64,000 nt of DNA from Clostridium amylolyticum (GCF_900142075.1 NZ_FQZO01000001.1:682001-746000), one strand, 5' to 3'. Numbered from the stretch's first letter, positions 43,287 through 52,916 are shown. Numbers and translations: made by a program. The notes: generated from the sequence alone by a model not told the origin.

Positions 43287-43505
43287 ATGATATTTGAAAA
43301 AGTTAGAGGAATAATTGTAGAGCAATTAAATGTAGAAGAGGATAAGGTTACATTAGAAACAAGTTTTGAGGATTTAGGTGTAGATTCATTAGATCTATTT
43401 CAGCTAATAATTGAAATTGAGGAAGAGTTTAAAGTGCAAATTGAAGATGCAGAATCTATTAAAACTGTGGGTGATGCAGTAAAATATGTGGAAAATAATG
43501 CATAA
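43287..43505 (+). CDS. acpP: Acyl carrier protein
   Basis: A 72-residue acidic helical protein with the phosphopantetheine serine at Ser34 in GVDSLDLFQ. It carries the growing chain. I chose the ATG at 43287 with GGAGG 6-7 bases upstream; the ATG at 43272 is upstream of that site and would add five residues. Located between fabH and fabK. Confidence 0.95.
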   Translation: MIFEKVRGIIVEQLNVEEDKVTLETSFEDLGVDSLDLFQLIIEIEEEFKVQIEDAESIKTVGDAVKYVENNA

Positions 43506-43533
43506 AATTTAATGCACTTTTGGAGGGGTTATA

Positions 43534-44481
43534 ATGTTTGATACAAGAGTAACTGAACTTTTAAATATAGAATATCCAGTATTTCAAGGAGCTATGGCTT
43601 GGATAGCTGAAAGCTCTTTAGCTTCTGCGGTATCTAATGCTGGAGGGTTAGGGATAATAGCAGGTGCAAATGCACCTGTAGATAAAATCAGAGAAGAAAT
43701 AAGAAAAACCAAAGCTATGACGGATAAGCCTTTTGCAGTAAATATAATGTTAATGAGCGAAAATGCTGAAGAATTAGCAAAGGTAGTTATAGAAGAAGGA
43801 GTTCCAGTGGTAACTACAGGAGCTGGAAACCCGGCAAAATATATACCAAAGTGGAAAGAAGCTGGTATTAAGGTTATTCCTGTGATTCCCTCTGTGGCAC
43901 TAGCCCTAAGAATGGAAAGAGCAGGAGCAGATGCCGTTATCGCAGAAGGAAATGAAGCAGGTGGGCATATTGGAGAGATAACTACCCTATGTCTAGTTCC
44001 TCAAGTGGTGGATGCAGTTAATATACCTGTAATAGCAGCAGGTGGTATAGGGGATGGCAGGGGAGTAGCTGCAGCCTTTATGCTAGGTGCAGAAGGGGTT
44101 CAAATGGGAACTAGATTCCTGGTGGCAAAAGAGTGTATTATTCATGAAAATTACAAAAACAAAGTAATTGCAGCCAAGGATATAGATTCTTCAGTAACAG
44201 GAAGGCCTACAGGACATCCTGTGAGAACTATAAGAAACAAACTATCAAGACAGTTTCAAGAACTAGAAAAAAGTTGTGCACCTTTGGATAAGTATGAAGA
44301 ATTAGGTAGAGGGGCTCTTGCTAAGGCTGTTATTCATGGGGATATTGAATATGGATCAGTTATGGCAGGGCAGATAGCTGGACTTGTATCTAAAGAACAA
44401 TATTGTGATGAAATCATAACAGAAGTTGTGGAAGAAGCCAAAAATATAATAAACAAAATTCAAAATGCTAATATGAGGTAA
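43534..44481 (+). CDS. fabK: Enoyl-ACP reductase II (FMN-dependent FabK)
   Basis: A 315-residue TIM-barrel flavoprotein of the nitronate-monooxygenase-like family. YPVFQGAMAWIA, GNEAGGHIGE and the FMN phosphate-binding AAGGIGDGRG are typical. It performs the last reduction of each elongation cycle. No FabI is in the operon, so FabK appears to be the main enoyl reductase, which usually implies low triclosan sensitivity. GGAGGGG precedes the ATG. Confidence 0.94.
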   Translation: MFDTRVTELLNIEYPVFQGAMAWIAESSLASAVSNAGGLGIIAGANAPVDKIREEIRKTKAMTDKPFAVNIMLMSENAEELAKVVIEEGVPVVTTGAGNPAKYIPKWKEAGIKVIPVIPSVALALRMERAGADAVIAEGNEAGGHIGEITTLCLVPQVVDAVNIPVIAAGGIGDGRGVAAAFMLGAEGVQMGTRFLVAKECIIHENYKNKVIAAKDIDSSVTGRPTGHPVRTIRNKLSRQFQELEKSCAPLDKYEELGRGALAKAVIHGDIEYGSVMAGQIAGLVSKEQYCDEIITEVVEEAKNIINKIQNANMR

Positions 44482-44485
44482 TATT

Positions 44486-45418
44486 ATGTCAAAAATAGCT
44501 TTTTTATACCCAGGTCAGGGAGCACAATATGTAGGAATGGGTAAGGATCTTTATGAAAGTTATAGTGACTTTAGAGAAGTATTAGATGAAGCTGAAGATT
44601 TACTTAATTTTAATATTAAAGATATATGTTTTTTTGGACCAAAAGAAAAATTGCAAAGTACTGAAATTACTCAACCAGCAGTATTAATTAATTCAATGGC
44701 CATTACCAAGACATTGATAAAAGAAGGTATTGTACCGGTGGCTACTGCTGGTCTTAGTTTAGGTGAATATTCAGCTTTTACTGCTGCTGGGGTTATGGAA
44801 TTTAAAGATGCTGTAAAAATCGTTAAAAAGCGTGGGGAATTTATGCAAGAGGCTGTACCAGCAGGTGCTGGAACCATGGCAGCAGTTCTTGGATTACAGG
44901 ATGAAGTGGTAGATAATATTTGTAAAGAAATTTCTGATAAAGGGTGCATGGTGATTCCGGCTAATTATAATTGTCCTGGTCAGATTGTTATTTCTGGTGA
45001 TACTAGAGCTGTAGAAATGGCCATGACAAATATAAAAAATGCTGGTGGGAAGGCAATTAAACTTTCAGTGAGTGGACCATTTCATAGTCCATTATTAAGA
45101 AATGCATCAATAAGATTAAGTGAAGAACTAAGAAAGTATAAATTTAATGAACCTAAAATACCTATGGTATTAAATGCTACTGGAAAAATATATGATGGTA
45201 AATCCGATATAAAGGAAATAATGAAGACACAGGTAATTTCACCTGTACTTTGGAGTAAAACCATAGCTACTTTAATAGATATGGAAATAGATACTTTTTT
45301 GGAAATTGGTCCAGGAAAAGCACTAAGTGGATTTATGAAAAAGATTAATCCTCAGTGTAAGATATTAAATATAGAAAATATAAGTACTTTAAATAAAGCT
45401 ATGGAAGCCTTTAAATAA
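44486..45418 (+). CDS. fabD: Malonyl-CoA:ACP transacylase
   Basis: A 310-residue enzyme that loads malonyl units onto ACP. The opening FLYPGQGAQYVGMG, the nucleophile Ser91 in GLSLGEYSA and the catalytic histidine in SGPFHSPLL are present. It starts 4 bases after fabK, with ATGAGGT in the end of fabK as ribosome site. Confidence 0.96.
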   Translation: MSKIAFLYPGQGAQYVGMGKDLYESYSDFREVLDEAEDLLNFNIKDICFFGPKEKLQSTEITQPAVLINSMAITKTLIKEGIVPVATAGLSLGEYSAFTAAGVMEFKDAVKIVKKRGEFMQEAVPAGAGTMAAVLGLQDEVVDNICKEISDKGCMVIPANYNCPGQIVISGDTRAVEMAMTNIKNAGGKAIKLSVSGPFHSPLLRNASIRLSEELRKYKFNEPKIPMVLNATGKIYDGKSDIKEIMKTQVISPVLWSKTIATLIDMEIDTFLEIGPGKALSGFMKKINPQCKILNIENISTLNKAMEAFK

Positions 45419-45432
45419 AGGAGGAAGATTGT

Positions 45433-46167
45433 TTGAATAAAGTTGCAATAGTTACAGGAGCTGCTAAAGGGATTGGTAGAGCTATAGCTCTAAGACTTGC
45501 TGAAGATGGAATGAATATAGCTATAAATTATAGAAGCAATGATGTGGAAGCTAATAATTTAGTGGATGAGATTAATAAACTTGGGGTGAGAGCTATAGCC
45601 ATAAAAGCTGATATAAGCGATTTTGCTCAAGCTGAAGGACTAATAAAAGATACATTAAAAGTTTTCGGTAGAATTGATGTCATAGTAAATAATGCTGGAG
45701 TAACAAAGGATTCTCTTTTATTAAGAATGACTGAGGAAAGCTTTGATTCAGTTATTGAAATCAATTTAAAAGGGACATTTAATTGCATAAAACACGTAAC
45801 CCCTGTAATGCTTAAGCAAAAAAAGGGGAAGATTATAAATATATCCTCTGTGGTAGGAATTACAGGAAATGCAGGGCAGGTGAACTATTCTGCATCAAAG
45901 GCAGGAGTTATCGCAATGACAAAGTCTCTAGCTAAAGAGGTAGGTTCTAGAGGAATATGCGTTAATGCTGTAGCTCCAGGTTTTATTAAAACGGATATGA
46001 CAGCTAAGCTTTCTTTAAAAGCTGTGGAGGAACTTTCAAAAGCCATAGCTTTAAAGAGATTAGGGTTACCTGAAGATGTGGCAAAGGCAGTTTCTTTCTT
46101 AGCTTCAGATGATTCTGATTATATTACTGGTCAAGTACTCTGCGTTGATGGCGGAATGGTTATGTGA
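45433..46167 (+). CDS. fabG: 3-oxoacyl-ACP reductase
   Basis: A 244-residue short-chain dehydrogenase that reduces the 3-oxoacyl-ACP with NADPH. It has the cofactor motif TGAAKGIGRAIA, NNAG, the catalytic Ser in NISSVVG and Y-S-A-S-K. The start is TTG at 45433 with AGGAGGA 7 bases upstream. Followed at 10 bases by fabF. Confidence 0.96.
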   Translation: MNKVAIVTGAAKGIGRAIALRLAEDGMNIAINYRSNDVEANNLVDEINKLGVRAIAIKADISDFAQAEGLIKDTLKVFGRIDVIVNNAGVTKDSLLLRMTEESFDSVIEINLKGTFNCIKHVTPVMLKQKKGKIINISSVVGITGNAGQVNYSASKAGVIAMTKSLAKEVGSRGICVNAVAPGFIKTDMTAKLSLKAVEELSKAIALKRLGLPEDVAKAVSFLASDDSDYITGQVLCVDGGMVM

Positions 46168-46177
46168 GGTGAAGGTT

Positions 46178-47410
46178 ATGAAAAATAGAGTAGTAGTTAC
46201 TGGTATGGGAGTTATTTCTCCTATAGGAGTTACTGTAAAAGATTATTGGAACAATTTAAAAAAAGGTGTTAGTGGAATTGATGCTATATCATCCATAGAT
46301 GGTAGTAAGTACAATGTCCATGTAGCGGGAGAAGTAAAAGACTTCAATGTAGAAAATTATATAGATAAAAGAGAAGCTAGAAAGTTAGATAGATTTTCTC
46401 AATTTGCAGTGGTGGCTGCAAAAGAGGCACTTCAAAATTCAAAGCTTAATATTGAAGAGGAGGACCCCTTCAAAGTAGGTGTAATTGTAGGATCAGGTAT
46501 TGGAGGTTTTATAACTTTAGGAAACGAATTTAAAAAAAATGAAGGTAGAGAAAGTTTAAGGGTTTCACCTTTCTTCATACCTATGATTATAAGTAACATG
46601 GCTTCGGGGCATATAGCCATAAATATAGGTGCAAAAGGACCCTGCTATTCTATTACAACAGCTTGTGCCACTGGTACAAATGCTATTGGAGAAGCTTATA
46701 GATATATTAAAGAAGGAAAATGCGACGTTATGCTATGTGGTGGTACAGAAGCACCTATAACTCCAATTTCTGTAGCAGGCTTTAGTGCACTTAAAGCACT
46801 AAGTACTAATGCCGATGCTACTAGAGCTTCTATTCCTTTTGACAAGGAAAGAGGCGGTTTTGTTATGGGAGAAGGAGCAGGGGTATTAGTTATTGAAAGC
46901 CTAGAACATGCAATTAAAAGAAATGCTGATATTTATGCTGAAATTGTAGGGTATGGTACTACTTGTGATGCTTATCATATTACTGCTCCAGATCCAGAAG
47001 GTAAGGCAGCTATAAAGGCCATAGAAGAAGCTCTAAATGATGCTGAAATTAGCTATACTCATATAGACTATATAAATGCTCATGGGACAGGAACTTACTA
47101 TAATGATAAGATAGAGACCTTGGCCATAAAAGAAGTATTTAAGGATAGGGCCTATAATATCCCTATTTCATCCACTAAATCCATGACGGGACATTTACTT
47201 GGTGCAGCTGGTGCAGTAGAAGCCATAGCTTGTGTGAAGACACTTCAGGATAATTATATTCATCCCACCATGGGTTTAAAAGTTAAAGATGAAGAATGCG
47301 ATTTAGACTATGTACCTAATGAAGGAAGAGCTTCAGAGGTGAACTATGCATTAACTAATTCTTTAGGCTTTGGTGGACATAATGCTGTATTAATATTCAA
47401 AAAACTATAA
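46178..47410 (+). CDS. fabF: Beta-ketoacyl-ACP synthase II
   Basis: A 410-residue elongating condensing enzyme. The nucleophile is Cys163 in TTACATGTNAIGEAY; the two histidines lie in INAHGTGTYYND and STKSMTGHLLGAAG. The ATG at 46178 has GAGGTGAAGG upstream; an earlier in-frame ATG is inside fabG. It extends chains to C16-C18 and in clostridia may also influence unsaturated fatty acid formation. Confidence 0.96.
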   Translation: MKNRVVVTGMGVISPIGVTVKDYWNNLKKGVSGIDAISSIDGSKYNVHVAGEVKDFNVENYIDKREARKLDRFSQFAVVAAKEALQNSKLNIEEEDPFKVGVIVGSGIGGFITLGNEFKKNEGRESLRVSPFFIPMIISNMASGHIAINIGAKGPCYSITTACATGTNAIGEAYRYIKEGKCDVMLCGGTEAPITPISVAGFSALKALSTNADATRASIPFDKERGGFVMGEGAGVLVIESLEHAIKRNADIYAEIVGYGTTCDAYHITAPDPEGKAAIKAIEEALNDAEISYTHIDYINAHGTGTYYNDKIETLAIKEVFKDRAYNIPISSTKSMTGHLLGAAGAVEAIACVKTLQDNYIHPTMGLKVKDEECDLDYVPNEGRASEVNYALTNSLGFGGHNAVLIFKKL

Positions 47411-47430
47411 AAGGATGTGTTTGTGAAACC

Positions 47431-47919
47431 ATGACTTTTGAAGAAATAAAAGAACTCATAATCACTATAAATAAATCAAACATAGCTTTATTTGAATTTA
47501 AGAACAAAGATGTATCCATTACCATGGATAAGTCTTTACAAAGAAATATAAATAAAATTGAAAAACACCAAAGGGTAGATAATGAAGAAATAAAGAAAAT
47601 AATACCCACAGAAGATAACAATTTGCAACAAGCTTTTGGAGAAGAAAATCATAAAGTAAAAGAATCGGAATTAGTGGAGGAATATGAAATAGTTAAATCA
47701 CCTATGGTGGGAACTTTCTATAACTCCCCTTCTCCTGATAAAGATCCATTTTGTATTGTAGGTAGCAAGGTTTCTAAAGGAAATGTGCTATGTATAATTG
47801 AAGCTATGAAGTTAATGAATGAAATAGAAAGCCCCTATGATGGTGAAGTATTAGAAATATTAGTGGAAAACGGTAATATGATAGAATATGGTCAACCACT
47901 CTTTAAAATAAGGAAGTAG
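47431..47919 (+). CDS. accB: Biotin carboxyl carrier protein of acetyl-CoA carboxylase
   Basis: A 162-residue protein with a helical N-terminus, a Lys/Glu-rich linker (about residues 50-85) and the C-terminal biotinyl domain, with biotin lysine Lys127 in EAMKLMN. The nearest ribosome-like site, AAAGGATG, is 14 bases before the ATG, longer than usual, so initiation may be weak or depend on coupling to fabF. It carries carboxybiotin between AccC and AccAD. Confidence 0.94.
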   Translation: MTFEEIKELIITINKSNIALFEFKNKDVSITMDKSLQRNINKIEKHQRVDNEEIKKIIPTEDNNLQQAFGEENHKVKESELVEEYEIVKSPMVGTFYNSPSPDKDPFCIVGSKVSKGNVLCIIEAMKLMNEIESPYDGEVLEILVENGNMIEYGQPLFKIRK

Positions 47920-47930
47920 GTGATTTTAAA

Positions 47931-48353
47931 ATGGATATAAATGAGATTATGAGCATAATACCTCATAGATATCCTTTTCTTTTAATTGATAAGGTAACTT
48001 ATATAGAAAAGGGAAAAAAAGCTCAGGGAATTAAGAATGTAACTATGAACGAATATTTCTTTCAAGGACATTTTCCTGAAGAACCAGTGATGCCTGGGGT
48101 TCTTATAGTAGAATCCCTAGCTCAGTTAGGTGCTGTGGCTATATTAAGCCTAGAAGAATTTAAAGGAAAAACTGCTTACTTTGCAGGGATAAATTCTGTT
48201 AAATTTAGAAAAAAGGTAATACCAGGAGATATATTAAATTTAGAGGTGGAAATAGTAAAGCTAAGATCTAATTTTGGTATTGGTAAAATATGTGCAAAAG
48301 TAGAAGATAAAGTAGCTTGTGAGGGAGAAATATTATTTGCCATAGGGGCTTAG
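47931..48353 (+). CDS. fabZ: 3-hydroxyacyl-ACP dehydratase
   Basis: A 140-residue hot-dog-fold enzyme with HRYPFLLIDKV and the catalytic block GHFPEEPVMPGVLIVE. It removes water to form the trans-2-enoyl-ACP. No FabA or FabM is in the operon, so unsaturated chains, if made, must use another route. AGGTGAT precedes the ATG. Confidence 0.95.
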   Translation: MDINEIMSIIPHRYPFLLIDKVTYIEKGKKAQGIKNVTMNEYFFQGHFPEEPVMPGVLIVESLAQLGAVAILSLEEFKGKTAYFAGINSVKFRKKVIPGDILNLEVEIVKLRSNFGIGKICAKVEDKVACEGEILFAIGA

Positions 48354-48364
48354 GAGTTGATTGC

Positions 48365-49711
48365 ATGATAAGTAAGATTTTAATAGCAAATAGAGGAGAA
48401 ATCGCACTAAGGATAATTAGAGCTTGCAGAGAATTAGGAATAGAAACTGTAGCTGTTTATTCTGAAGCTGATAAGGATTCTCTTCATGTTCAGCTGGCAG
48501 ATGAAGCTATTTGCATAGGACCTGTGAGATCTACTGAAAGTTATTTGAATATTGAAAGTATAATAAGTGCTACTGTGGCTTCTGGAGCACAAGCAATTCA
48601 TCCTGGTTTTGGTTTTTTATCTGAAAACCCTAAGTTTGCGCATATATGTAAACAATGTGGAATTAAATTCATAGGTCCTGAGGCAGGGTGCATAGAGCTT
48701 ATGGGAAATAAAGCTAAGGCTAGAGAAATGATGAAAAAGGCTGGTGTGCCTGTAGTTCCGGGATATGAAGGAAGTATTGAAAATGAGCTAGAAGCATTAA
48801 GGATTGCAAAGGACATTGGATTTCCTGTGATGATAAAGGCAGCAGCCGGTGGCGGAGGAAGAGGAATTAGAATAGTTGAATTAGAAAATGATTTTATTAA
48901 TAACTATAATAATGCTAAAGCTGAATCCATGGCATGCTTTAACGATGATAGAGTTTATATTGAAAAGTATATAAAGAATCCAAGACATATAGAATTTCAA
49001 ATTTTAGCAGATGAGTATGGTAATGTGATTCACTTAGGTGAAAGAGATTGCTCGCTTCAAAGAAAAAATCAGAAAGTCCTTGAAGAAGCACCTTCAGTAG
49101 CATTAAAACAAGAACTAAGAGATAAAATGGGTGACACTGCAGTTAAAGCTGCTAAAAGTGTAAATTACAAAAATGCAGGAACCATAGAATTTTTATTAGA
49201 TGGTAATAACAACTTCTACTTTATGGAAATGAATACAAGAATTCAGGTAGAGCATCCTGTAACTGAAGCTATTACTGGTATAGACTTAATAAAAGAACAG
49301 ATAAACATAGCTCAAGGAAAAAAACTGCTTCTTTCTCAAAAGGATATTTTCATTAATGGGCATTCCATTGAATGTAGGATTAATGCTGAAAATCCAGAAG
49401 AAGGTTTTAAACCTTGTCCAGGCAAAATTGATTTGCTTCACATTCCTGGTGGCATAGGAGTGAGAATGGATACAGCATTATATTGTGGATATACAGTTCC
49501 TCCTTACTATGATTCCATGATTGGAAAACTCATAGTACATGGAAAAAATAGAGAAGAAGCTATTGCCAAAATGAAAAGTGCTCTATATGAACTTATTATA
49601 CAAGGTATTGAAACAAATATTGATTTTCAAATTAAAATTTTAAATAACGTAAATTTTATTAATGGTAACTATAATACGTCCTTTATACAAGAAATGATGG
49701 TGAATAGTTAA
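48365..49711 (+). CDS. accC: Biotin carboxylase subunit of acetyl-CoA carboxylase
   Basis: A 448-residue ATP-grasp enzyme that carboxylates biotin on AccB. The N-terminus ILIANRGEIALRIIRAC, the glycine-rich ATP loop AAAGGGGRGIRIV, and the active-site MEMNTRIQVEHPVTE are intact. TAGGAG precedes the ATG. Its last base is the first base of the accD start (overlap ATAATG-type), so the two are coupled. Confidence 0.96.
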   Translation: MISKILIANRGEIALRIIRACRELGIETVAVYSEADKDSLHVQLADEAICIGPVRSTESYLNIESIISATVASGAQAIHPGFGFLSENPKFAHICKQCGIKFIGPEAGCIELMGNKAKAREMMKKAGVPVVPGYEGSIENELEALRIAKDIGFPVMIKAAAGGGGRGIRIVELENDFINNYNNAKAESMACFNDDRVYIEKYIKNPRHIEFQILADEYGNVIHLGERDCSLQRKNQKVLEEAPSVALKQELRDKMGDTAVKAAKSVNYKNAGTIEFLLDGNNNFYFMEMNTRIQVEHPVTEAITGIDLIKEQINIAQGKKLLLSQKDIFINGHSIECRINAENPEEGFKPCPGKIDLLHIPGGIGVRMDTALYCGYTVPPYYDSMIGKLIVHGKNREEAIAKMKSALYELIIQGIETNIDFQIKILNNVNFINGNYNTSFIQEMMVNS

Positions 49712-50574
49712 TGTTTAAAGATGCATTTAAAAAGAGAAAATACTTAACTGTAAGTAAAATAAAAATAAATGATGAAGAACTACAAGAGGAAAGGCCTAGT
49801 ATACCAGATGGGTTATGGAGCAAATGTCCTATGTGTAGTTCTAAATTCTACTTTGAGGACATAGAAGCCAATGAAGGGCTTTGCTTAAATTGCAACTTTC
49901 ATTTCAGACTAGGAGCAAAAGAGAGAATTTCTAGAACTTTTGATACTTTTCAAGAATTCTTTCAGGATATAGAAACAACAAACCCAATAAACTTTCCTGA
50001 ATACTTTGATAAAATAAATAATAATAAAAATATTAGTGCAATTAATGAAGCGGTTATAACAGGAATTGGATGTATAAAGAATATGAAAGCTGCAGTATGT
50101 GTGATGGATAGTAATTTTATGATGGGAAGCATGGGTACTGTAGTGGGAGAAAAAATAGCAAAAACTGCTGAACTTAGCTTGGAACACAGAATACCATTAA
50201 TTATTTTTACAGCTTCAGGTGGAGCAAGAATGCAAGAAGGTATATTCTCATTAATGCAAATGGCTAAAGTTAGTACAGTGCTATCAAAGTTGGATGAAGA
50301 AGGTATCTTATTTATTTCTGTTTTAACTGACCCTACCATGGGAGGGGTTACAGCAAGCTTCGCCATGCAGGCTGATATTATATTAAGCGAGCCAGGAGCA
50401 TCTATAGGCTTTGCAGGGAAAAGGGTAATTGAAAAAACCATCAATGAAACTTTGCCCCCGGGTTTTCAAAAGGCAGAATTTTTAAAAGAAAAGGGATTTA
50501 TAGATAAAATAGTTAATAGAAAAGAGCTTAAAGATGTATTATATAAGCTTCTTTCATTTCACGAGGTGAGTTAA
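49711..50574 (+). CDS. accD: Acetyl-CoA carboxylase carboxyltransferase, beta subunit
   Basis: A 287-residue carboxyltransferase half with an N-terminal zinc finger of Cys39, Cys42, Cys58 and Cys61 and the crotonase-like core with FTASGGARMQEG and DPTMGGVTASFA. With AccA it transfers the carboxyl group from biotin to acetyl-CoA to give malonyl-CoA. Overlaps accC by one base. Confidence 0.96.
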   Translation: MFKDAFKKRKYLTVSKIKINDEELQEERPSIPDGLWSKCPMCSSKFYFEDIEANEGLCLNCNFHFRLGAKERISRTFDTFQEFFQDIETTNPINFPEYFDKINNNKNISAINEAVITGIGCIKNMKAAVCVMDSNFMMGSMGTVVGEKIAKTAELSLEHRIPLIIFTASGGARMQEGIFSLMQMAKVSTVLSKLDEEGILFISVLTDPTMGGVTASFAMQADIILSEPGASIGFAGKRVIEKTINETLPPGFQKAEFLKEKGFIDKIVNRKELKDVLYKLLSFHEVS

Positions 50575-50578
50575 TATT

Positions 50579-51403
50579 ATGACTGAAATTAAATCAGCGT
50601 GGGACAGAGTATTATTAGCTAGACATAAGAATAGGCCTACAGCAAAGTATTATATTGACAATGTGTTTGATGATTTTATTGAGCTTCATGGAGATAGATA
50701 TTATGGAGAGGATAAGGCTGTTATGGCAGGGTTAGCTGTAATACAAGATATAAAATGTACTGTAGTGGCCCAAGTGAAAGGCGAAAATACTTATGAAAAT
50801 ATAGAGAAAAATTTTGGAATGACTCATCCAGAAGGTTATAGGAAAGCTTTAAGATTAATGAAACAAGCTGAAAAGTTTAATAGACCTATAATTTGCTTTG
50901 TAGACACTCCAGGAGCCTTTTGTGGAATAGGTGCAGAAGAAAGAGGGCAAGGGGAAGCAATTGCTAAAAATCTTATTAATATGATTTCTTTAAAAGTGCC
51001 AATAATATCTATAGTAATTGGTGAAGGAGGCAGCGGAGGAGCTTTAGCTTTATCTATCAGCGATAAGTTTGCTATGCTTAAAAACTCCATTTATTCAATT
51101 TTATCACCGGAAGGATTTGCAAGTATATTATGGAAAGATGCCTCAAGAGCTAAAGAGGCTGCAGAAATTATGAAATTAACTGCATTTGATTTACAAAAGT
51201 ATCATATAATTGATGATATTATAAAAGAACCAGAAGGTGGGGCACAAGAAGATCCTAAGCAGTGTGCTTTTAATATAAGGAATTATATACTAAAGTCCCT
51301 GGATGAACTAAAAAAATCTTCTGTGGAAGAGGTTGTAAATAATAGATACAAAAAGTTTAGAAATATGGATAACTACTGGTTAAATCAAACTCCTTCACTA
51401 TAA
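50579..51403 (+). CDS. accA: Acetyl-CoA carboxylase carboxyltransferase, alpha subunit
   Basis: A 274-residue partner of AccD with the motifs MTHPEGYRKALRLMK, DTPGAFCGIGAEERGQGEAIA and IGEGGSGGALAL. It is shorter at the N-terminus than the E. coli protein, as usual in clostridia. It closes the fab operon; a terminator overlaps its last codons. Confidence 0.96.
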   Translation: MTEIKSAWDRVLLARHKNRPTAKYYIDNVFDDFIELHGDRYYGEDKAVMAGLAVIQDIKCTVVAQVKGENTYENIEKNFGMTHPEGYRKALRLMKQAEKFNRPIICFVDTPGAFCGIGAEERGQGEAIAKNLINMISLKVPIISIVIGEGGSGGALALSISDKFAMLKNSIYSILSPEGFASILWKDASRAKEAAEIMKLTAFDLQKYHIIDDIIKEPEGGAQEDPKQCAFNIRNYILKSLDELKKSSVEEVVNNRYKKFRNMDNYWLNQTPSL

Positions 51404-51418
51404 TGAAGGAGTTTTGTT
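51389..51418 (+). terminator. Terminator of the fab operon, overlapping the accA stop
   Basis: A 9-bp stem ACTCCTTCA/TGAAGGAGT (51389-51397 with 51404-51412) has a 6-base loop and is followed by TTTGTT. The stop codon lies in the loop/3' arm. Confidence 0.78.
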
Positions 51419-51543
51419 AAATTTTAGTATTTACAATATTAGAATGAAGGCACATAATATAATTATAACTATATTTAAAGAAATTTTGACTTAATTTATT
51501 TATATAAAACCTTATGTTGCAAGAAATGATTTATCAATGAAAA

Positions 51544-51576
51544 ATTGGTTAAATAATTTGAAATAAATTAACCAAT
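51544..51576. repeat. Inverted repeat upstream of arcA
   Basis: ATTGGTTAA (51544-51552) and TTAACCAAT (51568-51576) are a perfect 9-bp inverted repeat, 15 bases apart, in the 270-base gap before arcA. A second AT-only palindrome TTTAATAT/ATATTAAA lies at 51618-51638. These may be regulator sites; no clear promoter is visible in the gap. Confidence 0.45.
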
Positions 51577-51673
51577 AATACAAGGGATAATATAAGTGTA
51601 TACGTTTACTAAACTGGTTTAATATTAATTATATTAAAATAAGCTAAATATTATAACAAGAGGAGGTATACTT

Positions 51674-52897
51674 TTGAATAAAGTTCTTAATGTAGGTTCA
51701 GAAATTGGAAGATTGCGAAGAGTTTTATTACATAGGCCAGGAAAGGAAATTGAAAATCTTGTGCCTGAATATTTAGGAAAGCTACTCTTTGATGATATTC
51801 CTTACCTAGAGGCTGCAAGAATGGAACATGATGGTTTTGCAACTATATTAACAGAAAACGGTGTGGAGGTATTATATTTAGAAGATCTACTCATGGAATC
51901 TTTAGAAACTGAAGAAAAAAGATATGATTTCTTAAAAAACTTTTTAAGAGAAAGTTCTATCACATCCAAAAATCTAACTGAAAATCTTATTAAGTATTTA
52001 ATGGATATGTCTTTATTTACTATGATGGAAAAGGTAATGTCAGGTATAAGAAAAGATGAAATCAAAATAGAAAATATTAGCTCATTAACAGAAATTTTAA
52101 ACAATAAATACCCTTTCTATTTAGATCCTATGCCAAATTTATACTTTACAAGAGACCCTGGAGCGGTTTTAGGCAATGGCATAACCATAAATGCTATGCA
52201 TACCTCTGCTAGGAAAAGGGAAACTTTCTTTCTAGATTGGATATTTAATCACCATTCAATATATAAGAGTAAAAATATTCCTCATTGGTACGGCAGAGAT
52301 ATACCTTACAGTATTGAAGGGGGAGATATATTAGTATTATCTCCTAAGATTGTTGCCATAGGCTGCAGTGAGAGAACCTCAGCAGAGGCTATTGAAATAC
52401 TAGCACAAAGATTATTTAAAAATCAAAGCGGATTTGAAAAGGTCCTAGTTTTTGAAATACCTTCCTGTAGGGCATTTATGCACCTAGACACAGTGTTTAC
52501 TATGGTGGATTATGATAAGTTTACTATTCATCCTGGTATAGAGGGACCTTTAAATGTATATGAAATTACCCAAGAGGGTGAAGAAAGACTTAATTTTAAG
52601 GTTCATCATGAGGAGCTAAGCAAAGTTCTAATGAAGGCTCTTAAACTTCCCAGTGTTGAGCTTATACGCTGTGGTGGCGGAGATGCAATAGTGTCTGGAA
52701 GAGAGCAATGGAATGATGGCTCTAATACCCTTGCAATATCACCTGGAGTAGTAATAACTTATAATAGAAATTATGTAACTAATGAGATATTAACCAAAAA
52801 AGGAATAAAGGTTTTAACCATGCCTAGTGCGGAGCTATCTAGAGGTAGAGGTGGCCCAAGATGCATGAGTATGCCTTTATATAGAGATGATTTATAA
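51674..52897 (+). CDS. arcA: Arginine deiminase
   Basis: A 407-residue enzyme that hydrolyses arginine to citrulline and ammonia. The start gives the family opening (RLRRVLLHRPG), PNLYFTRDPGAV and MHLDTVFTMVD (catalytic His/Asp region) are intact, and the nucleophile is Cys397 in RGGPRCMSMPL. TTG start with GAGGAGG upstream. First gene of arcA-argF-arcC; no arginine/ornithine antiporter gene is adjacent. Confidence 0.96.
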   Translation: MNKVLNVGSEIGRLRRVLLHRPGKEIENLVPEYLGKLLFDDIPYLEAARMEHDGFATILTENGVEVLYLEDLLMESLETEEKRYDFLKNFLRESSITSKNLTENLIKYLMDMSLFTMMEKVMSGIRKDEIKIENISSLTEILNNKYPFYLDPMPNLYFTRDPGAVLGNGITINAMHTSARKRETFFLDWIFNHHSIYKSKNIPHWYGRDIPYSIEGGDILVLSPKIVAIGCSERTSAEAIEILAQRLFKNQSGFEKVLVFEIPSCRAFMHLDTVFTMVDYDKFTIHPGIEGPLNVYEITQEGEERLNFKVHHEELSKVLMKALKLPSVELIRCGGGDAIVSGREQWNDGSNTLAISPGVVITYNRNYVTNEILTKKGIKVLTMPSAELSRGRGGPRCMSMPLYRDDL

Positions 52898-52916
52898 TTA
52901 GAGGAGGAATAAAACG

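Noticed and set aside
49962..50444. 160-codon antisense frame opposite accD
   Set aside because: accD is complete with its zinc site and catalytic motifs. The antisense product shows no domain and has no ribosome site.
51458..51467. TATAATTATA palindrome upstream of arcA as an ARG box
   Set aside because: Ten AT-only bases are expected by chance in such AT-rich sequence, and it lacks the flanking pattern of an arginine operator.
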